From contig DUMW01000034.1 in the NCBI GenBank assembly GCA_012839765.1, positions 1 to 32,829 on the forward strand: a stretch of DNA of 32,829 nucleotides. The letters run 5' to 3'. Under the pieces are notes generated by a model. That model searched no databases and was not told the DNA's origin. It saw only the letters and a program-made list of their open reading frames with translations. The position numbers and the translations under genes were made by a program. Shown here one piece after another: positions 6,216 through 14,351 of the stretch (its first letter is position 1; the number at the start of each line of letters is the position of its first letter). Origin of the DNA: Bacillota bacterium (GTDB lineage Bacteria > Bacillota > Limnochordia > DUMW01).

Positions 6216-7946
6216 ATGGATAAGATGGTTAAACTGCGTATTAACGGCCAAGAAGTGGAGGTGCCGGAGGGCACCACCATTTTGGAGGCAGCTAGAACCC
6301 TAGGGATCGACATCCCGACCCTTTGTCATCTGGAGGAACTGAAACCCTCCGGTAGCTGCCGGATTTGCTGTGTGGAAGTGAAGGGCATGCGTGGTCTGGT
6401 GCCTTCCTGTGCCTATCCGGTGGCGGAGGGCATGGAGGTCTCTACCCATGCTACCCGGGTGCAACAGGCCCGGCGGCATATTATTGAACTGTTGTTGGCC
6501 AATCACCCCGATGATTGTCTGTATTGTCCCAAGAACGGTGCTTGTCAGCTGCAGGAGTTGGCAGGCATGTATGGGATTATGGAGCGAAAGTTCATCGGCC
6601 GGAAACGGCACTATCCCATGGACAGTACGAGTCCCAGTATCGAACGGGATCCGGACAAGTGTATCCTCTGCGGGCGCTGTGTGCGGGTTTGTAAAGAGAT
6701 CCAGACCGTTGGGGCCATTGAGTTTGTAGGCCGGGGCTTTGACACCATCGTTTTACCCGCCTTTGCCGAGGACTTGCACAACACGTCCTGCGTGAACTGT
6801 GGCCAGTGTACCCTGGTTTGTCCCACCGGTGCCTTGCGGGAGCGGCGTTCCATTGACCAGGTGGTTGGGGCTTTGCGGAACCTGGCGAAACACGTGGTAG
6901 TCCAGGTGGCTCCGGCGGTGCGGGTAGCCCTGGGTGAAGAATTTGGCCTGCCCTACGGGACCAATGTCACCGGTCAGATGGTCACGGCCCTGCGGCAGCT
7001 GGGCTTTGATGCGGTCTTCGATACCCAATTCAGTGCTGACCTCACCATCATGGAAGAGGGGACCGAGCTGATTCAAAGGCTGAGCTCCGGGGAGAACTTG
7101 CCGTTGCTCACCTCATGCAGTCCCGGTTGGATCAAGTATATAGAGCATTTCTATCCTGATTACTTGCCCAATCTGTCGACTTGCAAATCACCGCAACAGA
7201 TGCTCGGGGCGGTGATCAAGACCTACTATGCCAAACAGAAGCTGATCAATCCGGAGGACATTTATGTTGTGTCGGTGATGCCTTGTACCGCCAAGAAGTT
7301 CGAGGCTACCCGGCCCGAGATGGAAGGGGCCGCTGGGCGGGACGTGGATGCGGTACTCACCACCCGGGAGCTGGCCTTGATGATCAAACAGGCAGGCATC
7401 AGCTTTACCGAACTGCCCCCTGGGGAATTTGACGATCCCTTGGGTGCCTCCACTGGTGCCGGGGCGCTTTTTGGCACCACCGGTGGTGTGGCCGAGGCGG
7501 CCCTCAGGACTGTGTATTACCTCGTGGAAGGAAAGCTACCGGAACAGATTGAGTTCACACCGGTGCGGGGTCTGGAGAATATTAAGGAAGTGGAACTGGT
7601 GCTGGGCGGCAAACAGATCCGCTGTGCCGTGGCCCATGGTCTAGGTGCGGCCAGGTACCTGATGGAGGAAGCTTTGCCCAAGAAGGAGTACCACTTCGTG
7701 GAGATCATGGCTTGTCCCGGCGGCTGTATTGCTGGCGGCGGACAGCCGGTGTCCTTCGGCCGGGGTATGGAGGCCAAGAAGTTGCGCCAAGAGGCGGTTT
7801 ACGCCTTGGATCGGAAGGCCAAGCTACGGTTCTCCCATGAGAACCCCGCGGTGCAGGCCTTGTATGAGAAATTCCTGGGCGAGCCTGGCAGTGAGAAGGC
7901 CCATGAACTGCTGCATACCCACTACGTGCGGCGGGGCATTTGTTAG
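6216..7946 (+). CDS. hydA: [FeFe]-hydrogenase catalytic subunit HydA
   Basis: This makes or consumes H2 at the H-cluster. The 576 residues contain an N-terminal [2Fe-2S] site (C37, C48, C51, C65), the His-Cys3 cluster (H97, C101, C104, C110) and two [4Fe-4S] sites (C149-C159 and C192-C202). The three H-cluster signatures are TSCSPGWIKYIE (C301), MPCTAKKFEATRPE (C357) and EIMACPGGCIAGGGQP (C500, C504). All H-cluster cysteines are present, so the enzyme should be active. The start at ATG 6216 follows GGAGGGGAGAGG; an upstream open frame overlapping hydB is not needed. With hydC and hydB it matches the trimeric enzymes that couple NADH and reduced ferredoxin to H2 formation. Bifurcation itself is inferred from subunit make-up. 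No maturase genes (hydE, hydF, hydG) are in this window. Confidence 0.97.
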   Translation: MDKMVKLRINGQEVEVPEGTTILEAARTLGIDIPTLCHLEELKPSGSCRICCVEVKGMRGLVPSCAYPVAEGMEVSTHATRVQQARRHIIELLLANHPDDCLYCPKNGACQLQELAGMYGIMERKFIGRKRHYPMDSTSPSIERDPDKCILCGRCVRVCKEIQTVGAIEFVGRGFDTIVLPAFAEDLHNTSCVNCGQCTLVCPTGALRERRSIDQVVGALRNLAKHVVVQVAPAVRVALGEEFGLPYGTNVTGQMVTALRQLGFDAVFDTQFSADLTIMEEGTELIQRLSSGENLPLLTSCSPGWIKYIEHFYPDYLPNLSTCKSPQQMLGAVIKTYYAKQKLINPEDIYVVSVMPCTAKKFEATRPEMEGAAGRDVDAVLTTRELALMIKQAGISFTELPPGEFDDPLGASTGAGALFGTTGGVAEAALRTVYYLVEGKLPEQIEFTPVRGLENIKEVELVLGGKQIRCAVAHGLGAARYLMEEALPKKEYHFVEIMACPGGCIAGGGQPVSFGRGMEAKKLRQEAVYALDRKAKLRFSHENPAVQALYEKFLGEPGSEKAHELLHTHYVRRGIC

Positions 7947-7961
7947 TGTGGAGGGATGGAC

Positions 7962-7994
7962 GGCCCAAGGATGACCTTGGGCCCTCTGCCGTTT
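7962..7994 (+). terminator. Terminator of the hydrogenase operon
   Basis: GGCCCAAGG (7962-7970), loop ATGA and CCTTGGGCC (7975-7983) form a perfect 9-bp stem 16 bases after hydA. The following T-tract is poor (only TTT near 7992-7994), so termination may be partial and reach the receiver gene. Confidence 0.6.
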
Positions 7995-8125
7995 ATAGAT
8001 TAATTGCAAAGGGCTTCGGCAGGAAAACAGCCTCCAATGGTGAAGATGATCATACAACGATTTCTCAGATTCATCCAAGGGGCAAAGAAGAATAGATAAA
8101 ATACGAACTGATAGGGTGAAAGAAG

Positions 8126-8515
8126 ATGGCTCAACGGATTCTTGTGGTAGACGACGATCGGGAATTTCTCGAGGCCAGTGCCGGTATCCTGGAAGCGGCT
8201 GGCTATGAAGTGGTGAAAGCTTACTCCGGGGAAGAGGCGCGGAAAATCGCGGCGGAACAATCGTTCGACTTGGTGATCCTGGATGTGGTGATGGAATATG
8301 CCGACGCGGGCTTTGTGTTGTGCCATGAGCTGAAGAGTGGCAAGTACGCGAATGTGCCGATCATGATTCTGACCAACCTTGGCCGGAAGAAGGGGATCCA
8401 CTTCAATTTAAACGATGAGCAGGAAAAGAAGTGGATTAAGGCCGATGCCTACGTGGAAAAGCCGGTGAACGCCGAAGAATTGCTCCGCTGGGTAAATTCC
8501 CTGCTGAAAAACTGA
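8126..8515 (+). CDS. Stand-alone response regulator receiver domain
   Basis: A 129-residue CheY-like receiver with no output domain. The acidic pocket is in ILVVDDD (residues 5-11), the phosphoacceptor Asp in DLVILDVVME (about 51-60), the switch Thr in IMILTNLG and the conserved Lys in YVEKPV. Between the Thr and Lys strands there is a longer-than-usual loop (GRKKGIHFNLNDEQEKKW). No histidine kinase is adjacent. It follows hydA after an imperfect terminator and runs the same way, so it may be tied to hydrogenase control, which is inference from position. The start ATG follows AGGGTGAAAG. Confidence 0.9.
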   Translation: MAQRILVVDDDREFLEASAGILEAAGYEVVKAYSGEEARKIAAEQSFDLVILDVVMEYADAGFVLCHELKSGKYANVPIMILTNLGRKKGIHFNLNDEQEKKWIKADAYVEKPVNAEELLRWVNSLLKN

Positions 8516-8522
8516 TTCATCA

Positions 8523-8556
8523 GGTAGAATGGGCCGTGGACCCATTCTACCTTTTT
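8523..8556 (+). terminator. Strong intrinsic terminator
   Basis: GGTAGAATGGG (8523-8533), loop CCGTGGA and CCCATTCTACC (8541-8551) form a perfect 11-bp stem followed by TTTTT (8552-8556). It ends the receiver gene. It lies between convergent genes; on the minus strand the nearest T-run is about 10 bases beyond the stem, so it may serve ndk less well. Confidence 0.88.
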
Positions 8557-8563
8557 AGTCAAG

Positions 8564-8980
8564 TCAAGCCAAATGGGGGAAAAACCGGGCGATTTCCGCT
8601 TGGGCGTTTTCTGGGCTGTCGGAGGCGTGTATCACATTGTCGCTGACGTCGAGACCAAAATCCCCGCGGATGGTGCCCGGAAGTGCCTCCGCCGGATTGG
8701 TGGCTCCCACCATAGTCCTAACTACACTCACTACTCGGGGGCCCCGGAGAATGGCGAAAACCACCGGTCCCTTGGTCACCGCCCGGAGTAGTTCCGGGAA
8801 AAAGGGTTTGTCTTGATGATGGGCATAGTGGGCCCGGGCCTGCTCCTCCGTGATCTGTACCATCTGCAGATGTTCAATGACAATTCCCCGTCGCTCAAAG
8901 CGAGATAAGATTTCTCCCACCAGTCCCCTAGTTACCGCTTCCGGTTTGATGAAAATCAAGGTCCTTTCCTGATTGGACAC
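8564..8980 (-). CDS. ndk: Nucleoside diphosphate kinase
   Basis: Transfers the terminal phosphate of ATP to other (d)NDPs through a phosphohistidine. The 138 residues include the start block TLIFIKPEAVTRG, and the catalytic His lies in DNVIHASDSPENA. GTG at 8989 is in frame, but that codon is itself part of the Shine-Dalgarno AGAGGTGA; starting at GTG 8980 gives a 6-nt spacer and MSNQERTL, the expected N-terminus. It follows fhs with only 15 bases between, so the two probably share a transcript. Confidence 0.95.
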   Translation of the reverse strand: MSNQERTLIFIKPEAVTRGLVGEILSRFERRGIVIEHLQMVQITEEQARAHYAHHQDKPFFPELLRAVTKGPVVFAILRGPRVVSVVRTMVGATNPAEALPGTIRGDFGLDVSDNVIHASDSPENAQAEIARFFPHLA

Positions 8981-8995
8981 GTTTCTCACCTCTTT

Positions 8996-10666
8996 TTAGA
9001 ACAGTCCGGTGATGGTTCCGTCGGCGAAGATGTCCACCTTGGTGGCCGCAGGCTCCTTAGGTAACCCTGGCATGGTCAACACTTGTCCTGTGATGGGTAC
9101 CAGGAAACCGGCCCCCAAGGAAGCGCGTATCTCCCGCACCGTGAGGGTGAAATTCTTCGGTGCCCCCTTCAAGGCGGGATTGTCACTGAGGGAGTGCTGG
9201 GTCTTGGCCACGCACAGGGGCAGTTTGTCGTAGCCTAGCTCCGTAAAACGCCGGACTGCTGCTTCCGCCTGATCCGTATAGACCACTTCACCGGCTCCGT
9301 AGATTTCCTTGGCGATGATCTCCATCTTGGTCTTAATGGGCAGATCCCAGGAATATAATGGGCGGAAATGGGGAGTCTCATACTCCAAGGCATCCAATAC
9401 GGCCTCGGCCAGTTCGATACCGCCGGCCCCACCCTTGGCTACCACTTGGGAGCAGGCCACCCGCACATTCCGACTGTGGCAATAATCCATGACCAACTCT
9501 AATTCCTCCGGTGTATCGGTGGGGAACTGGTTCAGGGCCACTACCACCGGCAGGCCGAATTTCGTGAGGTTTTCAATATGTTTGTCCAGATTGGCCAGAC
9601 CCACCTCCAGGGCGTTTAGATTTGTTTCTGCCGCGGCATGGTGCGGCACTCCTCCGTGCATATTCAAGGCCCGCACCGAGGCCACCAGCACCGCCACATC
9701 GGGGGTGAGCCCCGCATAGCCATGGACGATGTCGAAGAACTTTTCTGCACCCAGATCCGCTGCGAAGCCGCCCTCGGTGACGACGTAATCAGCCAGCTTT
9801 AACGCAGTCTTGGTCGCGATGACACTATTGTTCCCGTGCGCGATATTGGCAAAGGGGCCACCGTGGATGAAGGCCGGTTGTCCTTCTAGGGTCTGGACCA
9901 GGTTGGGCTTAATGGCATCCTTAAGTAAGGTGGCCATGGCCCCTACACACTTCAGATCCCGGGCATAGACGGGGGTGTCCTCATAGGTGAAGCCCACCAG
10001 GATGTTCCCGAGGCGTCTTTTCAAGTCTTCCAGATCCGAGGTCAAACAGAGGATCGCCATGATCTCCGAGGCCACTGTAATGTCGAAGCGTCCAGGCATG
10101 ACCACACCATCCTTGGGTCCGCCCAGGCCCACCACAATATTCCTCAATTGCCGGTCGTTCATGTCCATGACCCGGGGCCACAGGACACTTTTGGGATTGA
10201 TCCCCAATTCATTGCCTTGGAAGATGTGGTTTTCCAACACAGCGGCCAAGAGATTGTGGGCGGTGCCGATGGCGTGGATGTCCCCAGTGAAGTGCAGATT
10301 GATGTCCTCCATGGGTACCACTTGGCTGTATCCGCCGCCCGCGGCGCCCCCCTTGATCCCGAAGGTGGGTCCTAAAGAGGGTTCCCGCAGACAAACGGCC
10401 ACCCTTTTACCCAATTTTCCGAGGGCTTGGGTGAGACCGATGGCGGTGCAGGTCTTCCCTTCTCCCGCCGGGGTGGCGGTGATCGCGGTGGTATAGATCA
10501 ATTTCCCGTTGGGCCGATCCGCTAGCCTTCGGTAAAGATCCAAACTCACCTTGGCTTTGTAATGTCCGTAGGGTTCCAGGTCTTCGGGCGCGATGTCCAG
10601 TTTAGCTGCCACTTCTTGGATGGGCAGTAGTTTAGCCCGTTGGGCAATTTCAATATCGGTTAGCAT
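8996..10666 (-). CDS. fhs: Formate-tetrahydrofolate ligase
   Basis: ATP-dependent activation of formate to 10-formyl-tetrahydrofolate, the entry step of the methyl branch of the Wood-Ljungdahl pathway and a general C1 supply for purines. The 556 residues match the family's length. The P-loop-like motif TPAGEGKT sits at 65-72, and long family blocks such as [23 protein letters not shown] and [15 protein letters not shown] are intact. The ATG is preceded by AAGGAGG. No other Wood-Ljungdahl genes are in the window, so acetogenesis cannot be concluded from this gene alone. Confidence 0.98.
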   Translation of the reverse strand: MLTDIEIAQRAKLLPIQEVAAKLDIAPEDLEPYGHYKAKVSLDLYRRLADRPNGKLIYTTAITATPAGEGKTCTAIGLTQALGKLGKRVAVCLREPSLGPTFGIKGGAAGGGYSQVVPMEDINLHFTGDIHAIGTAHNLLAAVLENHIFQGNELGINPKSVLWPRVMDMNDRQLRNIVVGLGGPKDGVVMPGRFDITVASEIMAILCLTSDLEDLKRRLGNILVGFTYEDTPVYARDLKCVGAMATLLKDAIKPNLVQTLEGQPAFIHGGPFANIAHGNNSVIATKTALKLADYVVTEGGFAADLGAEKFFDIVHGYAGLTPDVAVLVASVRALNMHGGVPHHAAAETNLNALEVGLANLDKHIENLTKFGLPVVVALNQFPTDTPEELELVMDYCHSRNVRVACSQVVAKGGAGGIELAEAVLDALEYETPHFRPLYSWDLPIKTKMEIIAKEIYGAGEVVYTDQAEAAVRRFTELGYDKLPLCVAKTQHSLSDNPALKGAPKNFTLTVREIRASLGAGFLVPITGQVLTMPGLPKEPAATKVDIFADGTITGLF

Positions 10667-10914
10667 GCGACTTCCTCCTTATGCTGCCAGTTTTGTGCTT
10701 CCCCCATTTATTGCCTGTGCCATTGAAGGATTATTTCGGTAAGGGCCGCGGGGAATCCTTCCCCCGGGATCTGTATACCTGGCAATTAGGGATTACCCTG
10801 AATAAAAGAAAAGATACGTCTGATAACAGAATAGCCGGAAATCCGATCCCGATGCACCGGAGGGGGTTGGGGATCCTACTGGTCGTAAAAAGAAGATACT
10901 GGGGAGAAAGAAAA
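10667..10914. other. Intergenic region between fhs and the frameshifted gene
   Basis: An open frame covers most of this stretch on the plus strand, but its translation has no protein-like character and no ribosome site before its start. I take it as the divergent control region for fhs (minus) and the unknown gene at 10915 (plus). No confident promoter was found. Confidence 0.4.
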
Positions 10915-11315
10915 ATGCCAACTATCGTGGCAGAGCGCGGGACCGTGTTCTGGGAACTTTGGGGTGTCGGGGTCATCCGTCAGAAGTTGAACCAGATCTG
11001 GGCGGAACATCGTCAGTCTTCGCCCCAAATTGCGGTCATCTGTGACTTCGAGTCGACCTTCCCCCAGGCGGATTGGGCTACTGCACGGGGTACCGTCTGT
11101 ATTGTGGAACTGGTAGGAGACCGGCCCGCGAGGGTGAAGACCCAAGCGGAAGTGGAGTGTAAACTTCTGCAGGAGGGAGAGCGAATCGAGAGCCTGTTTT
11201 TGGGACTTTGTTTGATGTGGTACCGGTTTCCCTCAGGGAGGTGGCCGAAGTCATCGAGATGGGAATCCTAGTCCCAGGCTTTGCGCCACTGGCCCGTAAG
11301 GGAAGTAAACCGTAG
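10915..11315 (+). pseudogene. Unknown small protein gene with apparent -1 frameshift
   Basis: ATG 10915, preceded by GGGGAG, opens a frame beginning MPTIVAERGTVFWELWGVGV that looks coding up to about residue 93 and then turns into unlikely sequence ending at 11271. In the frame one base back, open from about 11162, the text reads VFGTLFDVVPVSLREVAEVI and ends at a TAG at 11313-11315 with LVPGFAPLARKGSKP. Joining them near the T5 run at about 11197-11201 gives a protein of about 133 residues. I do not recognise the family. The break may be a true mutation, an error in a homopolymer, or recoding; the local CTGTTTTTGGG is not a canonical X-XXY-YYZ slippery site. Confidence 0.5.
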
Positions 11316-11458
11316 GACGGATAGCGCAGGCGACGAGAATTTTTAGGAAGGCTTTACCGGATTTGTCTGCGGGCAAGGATTAATGGAATCCTTTGCCGAA
11401 TAATATTGTTACAAGAGAATAGGCACCGGCGGTCGCAGACAGTCGGGAGTGAGGGAAG

Positions 11459-11773
11459 ATGCGGGAAGGTCAGGGTTACAAGGATCCGAAGAAAGCCGCC
11501 TTGTTATCTGCGATCTGCGCTGGAGTGGGGCAGATTTATAACGGTGAGGTCTCCAAAGGCATTGGGTTAATCATCCTGTATGCGCTTTCCTGGTGGGGGA
11601 CTAGTTTCACCGTAGGTTGGATTACCACCCCGATCCTCTGGCTGTTTGGTATTATCGACGCGTATAATACAGCCGGAGGAATCAATGCCGCCATTGAATC
11701 TGCCATGAAACGCAGGCAATTGGAAGAACAGGACGCCGACACCGTCCTGGACAGGAAGGCAAAATATCTCTAG
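11459..11773 (+). CDS. TM2-domain-like small membrane protein
   Basis: The 104 residues start with a charged segment (GYKDPKKAALLS) followed by a TM2-like pattern: G-x-GQIYNGE at about 22-30, a hydrophobic helix (about 33-50) and a second helix ending IIDAYNTAGG. The tail is charged (RRQLEEQDADTVLDRKAKYL). TM2 proteins lie in the cytoplasmic membrane and their function is mostly unknown. The ATG follows GAGTGAGGGA. The next gene begins 68 bases downstream in the same direction. Confidence 0.75.
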   Translation: MREGQGYKDPKKAALLSAICAGVGQIYNGEVSKGIGLIILYALSWWGTSFTVGWITTPILWLFGIIDAYNTAGGINAAIESAMKRRQLEEQDADTVLDRKAKYL

Positions 11774-11841
11774 ATAAACTGTGCCGACGGTGCCGGAGAT
11801 GCGCGGTCCAAGGGGCCCGGAGTTTTTTGGGAGGTAACATA

Positions 11842-12813
11842 GTGCAAGAGCTTTATCCCCAGCCCATCTATCGCTGGGAACGGGGCAGGACTGAAGACGA
11901 GCCCCCAGAGGTAAGTATTGTGATTCCTACATATAACCGACGCCATACTCTGGAGTTGGTCCTGAAGTCGTTGAAGGATCAAGTCACCGTGGTCCCCTTT
12001 GAGGTGATCATCGTAGATGACGGTTCAGTGGATGGGACTACGCGACTGGTGAAGCGGTTTCCCGTCAATTACCCGGTGGTCCTTCTACGGGTCCAGCGGG
12101 ATCGTATCAATTTCCCAAGGAACCCGGGTCCCTTGCGCAATCTCGGTGTCATGGAAAGCCGTGCACCTTTGGTGATCTTTTTGGATAGCGACATGGTTTG
12201 TTCCCCTGAGTTTGTACAAGCCCATTATCTGGCCCATGATCGGGACAAACTGGTGGTCACCGGTGTGTTCATCCATACGTATAAACACACCTATCCCGTG
12301 GAGGAGAATCGAAAACTGCTAGATTTTTCTCGCGCCTTTCTGGCCACCGGCAATGCTTCGGTGAAGCGGGAGTGGTTGTTGGCGGCAGGGCTTTTCGATC
12401 CCCGGTTTAGGGAATACGGATGGGAGGACTTGGAGCTGGGAGCACGGCTGCGTCAGTTGGGTCTGGATGGCAAGAAGGAGCCCCGCGCGGTGACCTACCA
12501 CTTATCTGCGGAGTTAACACCCGATACCCTGCCCGGGCGCCTCAAGAAAGAACAGGCCCGGGCCCGGATGGCTATACTCTACCACCAGAAACACCCTACT
12601 TTGCGTACGGCTATGGCCACGATGAATATGCCTCTGTGTTTTTGGCTGGCTAAGGTGATCTTCCTGGGCGATTGGCCGCGCCGGCCTGCCACCCAGAAGC
12701 TGATCAACTGGTCCCACCGACGGAAAATTAAATGGTTACGGAACCTACTTTGTGAGCTTACCGCGGTCCATACCTACCTGAAGGAATTGCGCACTCTTTC
12801 CCAAGCCCAGTAA
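11842..12813 (+). CDS. Family 2 glycosyltransferase
   Basis: A GT-A fold enzyme that moves a sugar from a nucleotide-sugar donor, probably in surface polysaccharide or glycan synthesis. The 323 residues carry the nucleotide site VSIVIPTYNRRHTLE, VDDGSVDGT (about 57-65), the metal-binding DSDM (about 115) and GWEDLELGARL (about 193), the acceptor-side ED motif. GTG 11842 is set by GGGAGGT at 11829-11835 with a 6-nt spacer; an in-frame TTG at 11827 lies at the ribosome site itself. The C-terminal 100 residues are basic and may contact the membrane. Donor and acceptor cannot be told from sequence. Confidence 0.9.
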   Translation: MQELYPQPIYRWERGRTEDEPPEVSIVIPTYNRRHTLELVLKSLKDQVTVVPFEVIIVDDGSVDGTTRLVKRFPVNYPVVLLRVQRDRINFPRNPGPLRNLGVMESRAPLVIFLDSDMVCSPEFVQAHYLAHDRDKLVVTGVFIHTYKHTYPVEENRKLLDFSRAFLATGNASVKREWLLAAGLFDPRFREYGWEDLELGARLRQLGLDGKKEPRAVTYHLSAELTPDTLPGRLKKEQARARMAILYHQKHPTLRTAMATMNMPLCFWLAKVIFLGDWPRRPATQKLINWSHRRKIKWLRNLLCELTAVHTYLKELRTLSQAQ

Positions 12814-12815
12814 TG

Positions 12816-12821
12816 TATAAT
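12816..12821 (+). promoter_or_regulatory. TATAAT -10 box before the diguanylate cyclase
   Basis: A perfect TATAAT immediately preceded by TG lies three bases after the glycosyltransferase stop and 41 bases before the diguanylate cyclase start. No good -35 hexamer is visible at the right distance, so promoter strength is uncertain. Confidence 0.4.
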
Positions 12822-12862
12822 CTATATTGTTTCTGTCGACAATGGGAAGGGGAGGGATTGCC

Positions 12863-13564
12863 ATGGGAAACCTAAGACCATTCCATCTGTATACTTGCTG
12901 TGGTTTGTTGAGTCTGCTGATGTTGGCCCTTTTGGTTGCAGTCAGTAGAGGGTTGCTGCACCCACTGGTCCTGGCCCTACCTTTGTTTGCCTTCTTGAGT
13001 ATTATTGGTTATCTGGCCTCAGCCCTGCAGAGATTGCTCCCCTTGGTGGAACAGGATCCTCTGACGGGGATCGGGAACCGGCGGCGTTTAGAGGCGGTGA
13101 TGGAACGCTCTCGGGAACAACGATGCTTCGTGAGCCTGATCCTTTTGGATCTGGACAACTTCAAAGCCTGCAATGATGTCAACGGACATCAACATGGGGA
13201 TACCATGCTGCAGGAGGTCGCGGCCATTATCCAGGAAGCCAGTGGCGCCCAGGGGATCGCGGCCCGTATCGGCGGTGATGAATTTGCCGTTTTGCTCCCC
13301 AATACCAATTTCCAAAGGGCCTATGGGGTCGCGGAGCGTATCCGGCGGGGAATCGAGGAGCAAAGTGGTGCCAAGGGCCCGAAGCTTACCGCCAGCATCG
13401 GTGTGGCAGGGCTCCAGGCGGCGGGAGACAATTGGTATACCCAGCTATATGAGCGGGCGGATCGGGCCCTGTACCAAGCAAAACTGCAGAAGAACCGGGT
13501 GGCCATTTATCCTCCCGGCGGCTGGGGCTTTGGGGAGGTGGCCGCTGGCCAAGCTAGCCCCTGA
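12863..13564 (+). CDS. Membrane-bound diguanylate cyclase (GGDEF)
   Basis: Makes cyclic di-GMP from two GTP. The 233 residues begin with two hydrophobic helices (about 8-28 and 32-52) and go straight into a GGDEF domain: DPLTGIGNRRRLE, the metal-binding LLDLDNFKACND, and the active loop ARIGGDEFAVLLPNT. Catalytic residues are intact. The allosteric RxxD inhibitory site expected just before GGDEF is absent, so product inhibition is unlikely by that route. There is no clear sensor domain beyond the membrane part. ATG 12863 follows GGGGAGGG. The gene's last 11 bases overlap the end of pyrE, which converges on it. Confidence 0.93.
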   Translation: MGNLRPFHLYTCCGLLSLLMLALLVAVSRGLLHPLVLALPLFAFLSIIGYLASALQRLLPLVEQDPLTGIGNRRRLEAVMERSREQRCFVSLILLDLDNFKACNDVNGHQHGDTMLQEVAAIIQEASGAQGIAARIGGDEFAVLLPNTNFQRAYGVAERIRRGIEEQSGAKGPKLTASIGVAGLQAAGDNWYTQLYERADRALYQAKLQKNRVAIYPPGGWGFGEVAAGQASP

Positions 13565-14099
13565 TGTCGTCTATATCGAAGATGGCGGAGAAGTCGTATC
13601 CCTTGTCTAAAAGTAGCTGATCGCCGCCTTGTTTGCGGTTGACGACCACGAGCACCTTGGCCACCGTGCAGTCGGCCTGTTCCGCGGCCTCAATGGCCTT
13701 CAGGATGGAGCCGCCCTTGGTGAGGACATCGTCCACGATCAGGACCCGATCTCCTGGGGTCAGGGGTCCTTCGATCAACGAACCGGTCCCATGGCCCTTG
13801 GGCTCTTTGCGTACGATGAACCCTTTCAGGGGGGTGGGTGTCTCATAGGACAGGGCAGTGACCGCGCCGATGATGGGATCCGCCCCTAGAGTCAAGCCGC
13901 CTACGGCATCCAGATTCAGGTCCTTCACCATTTCCAGCATGATTTTCCCAATCAACCAGCCTGCCGGGGAAAGGGTGATCTTCCGGCAATCGATGTAGTA
14001 GTTGCTGATGGCCCCGGAAGCCAGGCGAAACTCTCCTTCTTGATAGGCCTTTGTCCTAATCTCTTCCAGCAGTTCCTTGCGCCATTGTTCTTGAACCAT
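13554..14099 (-). CDS. pyrE: Orotate phosphoribosyltransferase
   Basis: Joins orotate to PRPP to give OMP in de novo pyrimidine synthesis. The 181 residues include YYIDCRKITL, the catalytic loop RKEPKGHGTG (about 97-106) and the PRPP-binding motif RVLIVDDVLTKGGS (118-131). ATG 14099 follows AAAGGAAAGA; an upstream in-frame GTG at 14138 only adds a basic, non-conserved stretch. It stands alone here, away from other pyr genes, with its own promoter. Confidence 0.95.
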   Translation of the reverse strand: MVQEQWRKELLEEIRTKAYQEGEFRLASGAISNYYIDCRKITLSPAGWLIGKIMLEMVKDLNLDAVGGLTLGADPIIGAVTALSYETPTPLKGFIVRKEPKGHGTGSLIEGPLTPGDRVLIVDDVLTKGGSILKAIEAAEQADCTVAKVLVVVNRKQGGDQLLLDKGYDFSAIFDIDDIRG

Positions 14100-14164
14100 G
14101 TTGATCTTTCCTTTTCTTTTGATCTGCCCGAAAAACACAGCCGGGCGCCCTTAAGTACGACCAA

Positions 14165-14193
14165 ATTATAACACGTGGCTTAGTCCGCAGCAA
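14165..14193 (-). promoter_or_regulatory. Promoter of pyrE
   Basis: On the minus strand TTGCTG (14193-14188) and TATAAT (14170-14165) are 17 bases apart, and the -10 is extended (TGTTATAAT). The leader to the pyrE start is about 60 nt and contains a GCCCG/CGGGC hairpin. No PyrR-type leader was recognised. Confidence 0.75.
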
Positions 14194-14351
14194 AGCAGGC
14201 GACCCATCTGTAGGATGAACCGATGCGAGGGAAGCACAGGAGGGCAATACCAAGCTGCGCAAAGGAAAAGGAGGGCCTGTGGCGAAGGGATAGAGTACTT
14301 AGCGGTGTTTCCAGGAGTGATCCTCGGGGCCGAAACGAAGGAGGAATTCCA

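Noticed and set aside
8573-10496. Several plus-strand open frames over fhs and ndk
   Set aside because: They are antisense shadows of well-conserved minus-strand genes.
10681-10914. N-terminal extension of the frameshifted gene
   Set aside because: Translation looks random and no ribosome site precedes it, while ATG 10915 has GGGGAG.
11190-11210. Programmed -1 frameshift
   Set aside because: CTGTTTTTGGG does not form a canonical X-XXY-YYZ heptamer in the reading frame and no stimulatory hairpin or pseudoknot was apparent; mutation or homopolymer error is simpler.
14223-14351. Longer N-terminus for nfo
   Set aside because: AAGGAGG at 14338-14344 and the conserved MRLGAH start point to TTG 14352; the extra 43 residues have no homology-like character.
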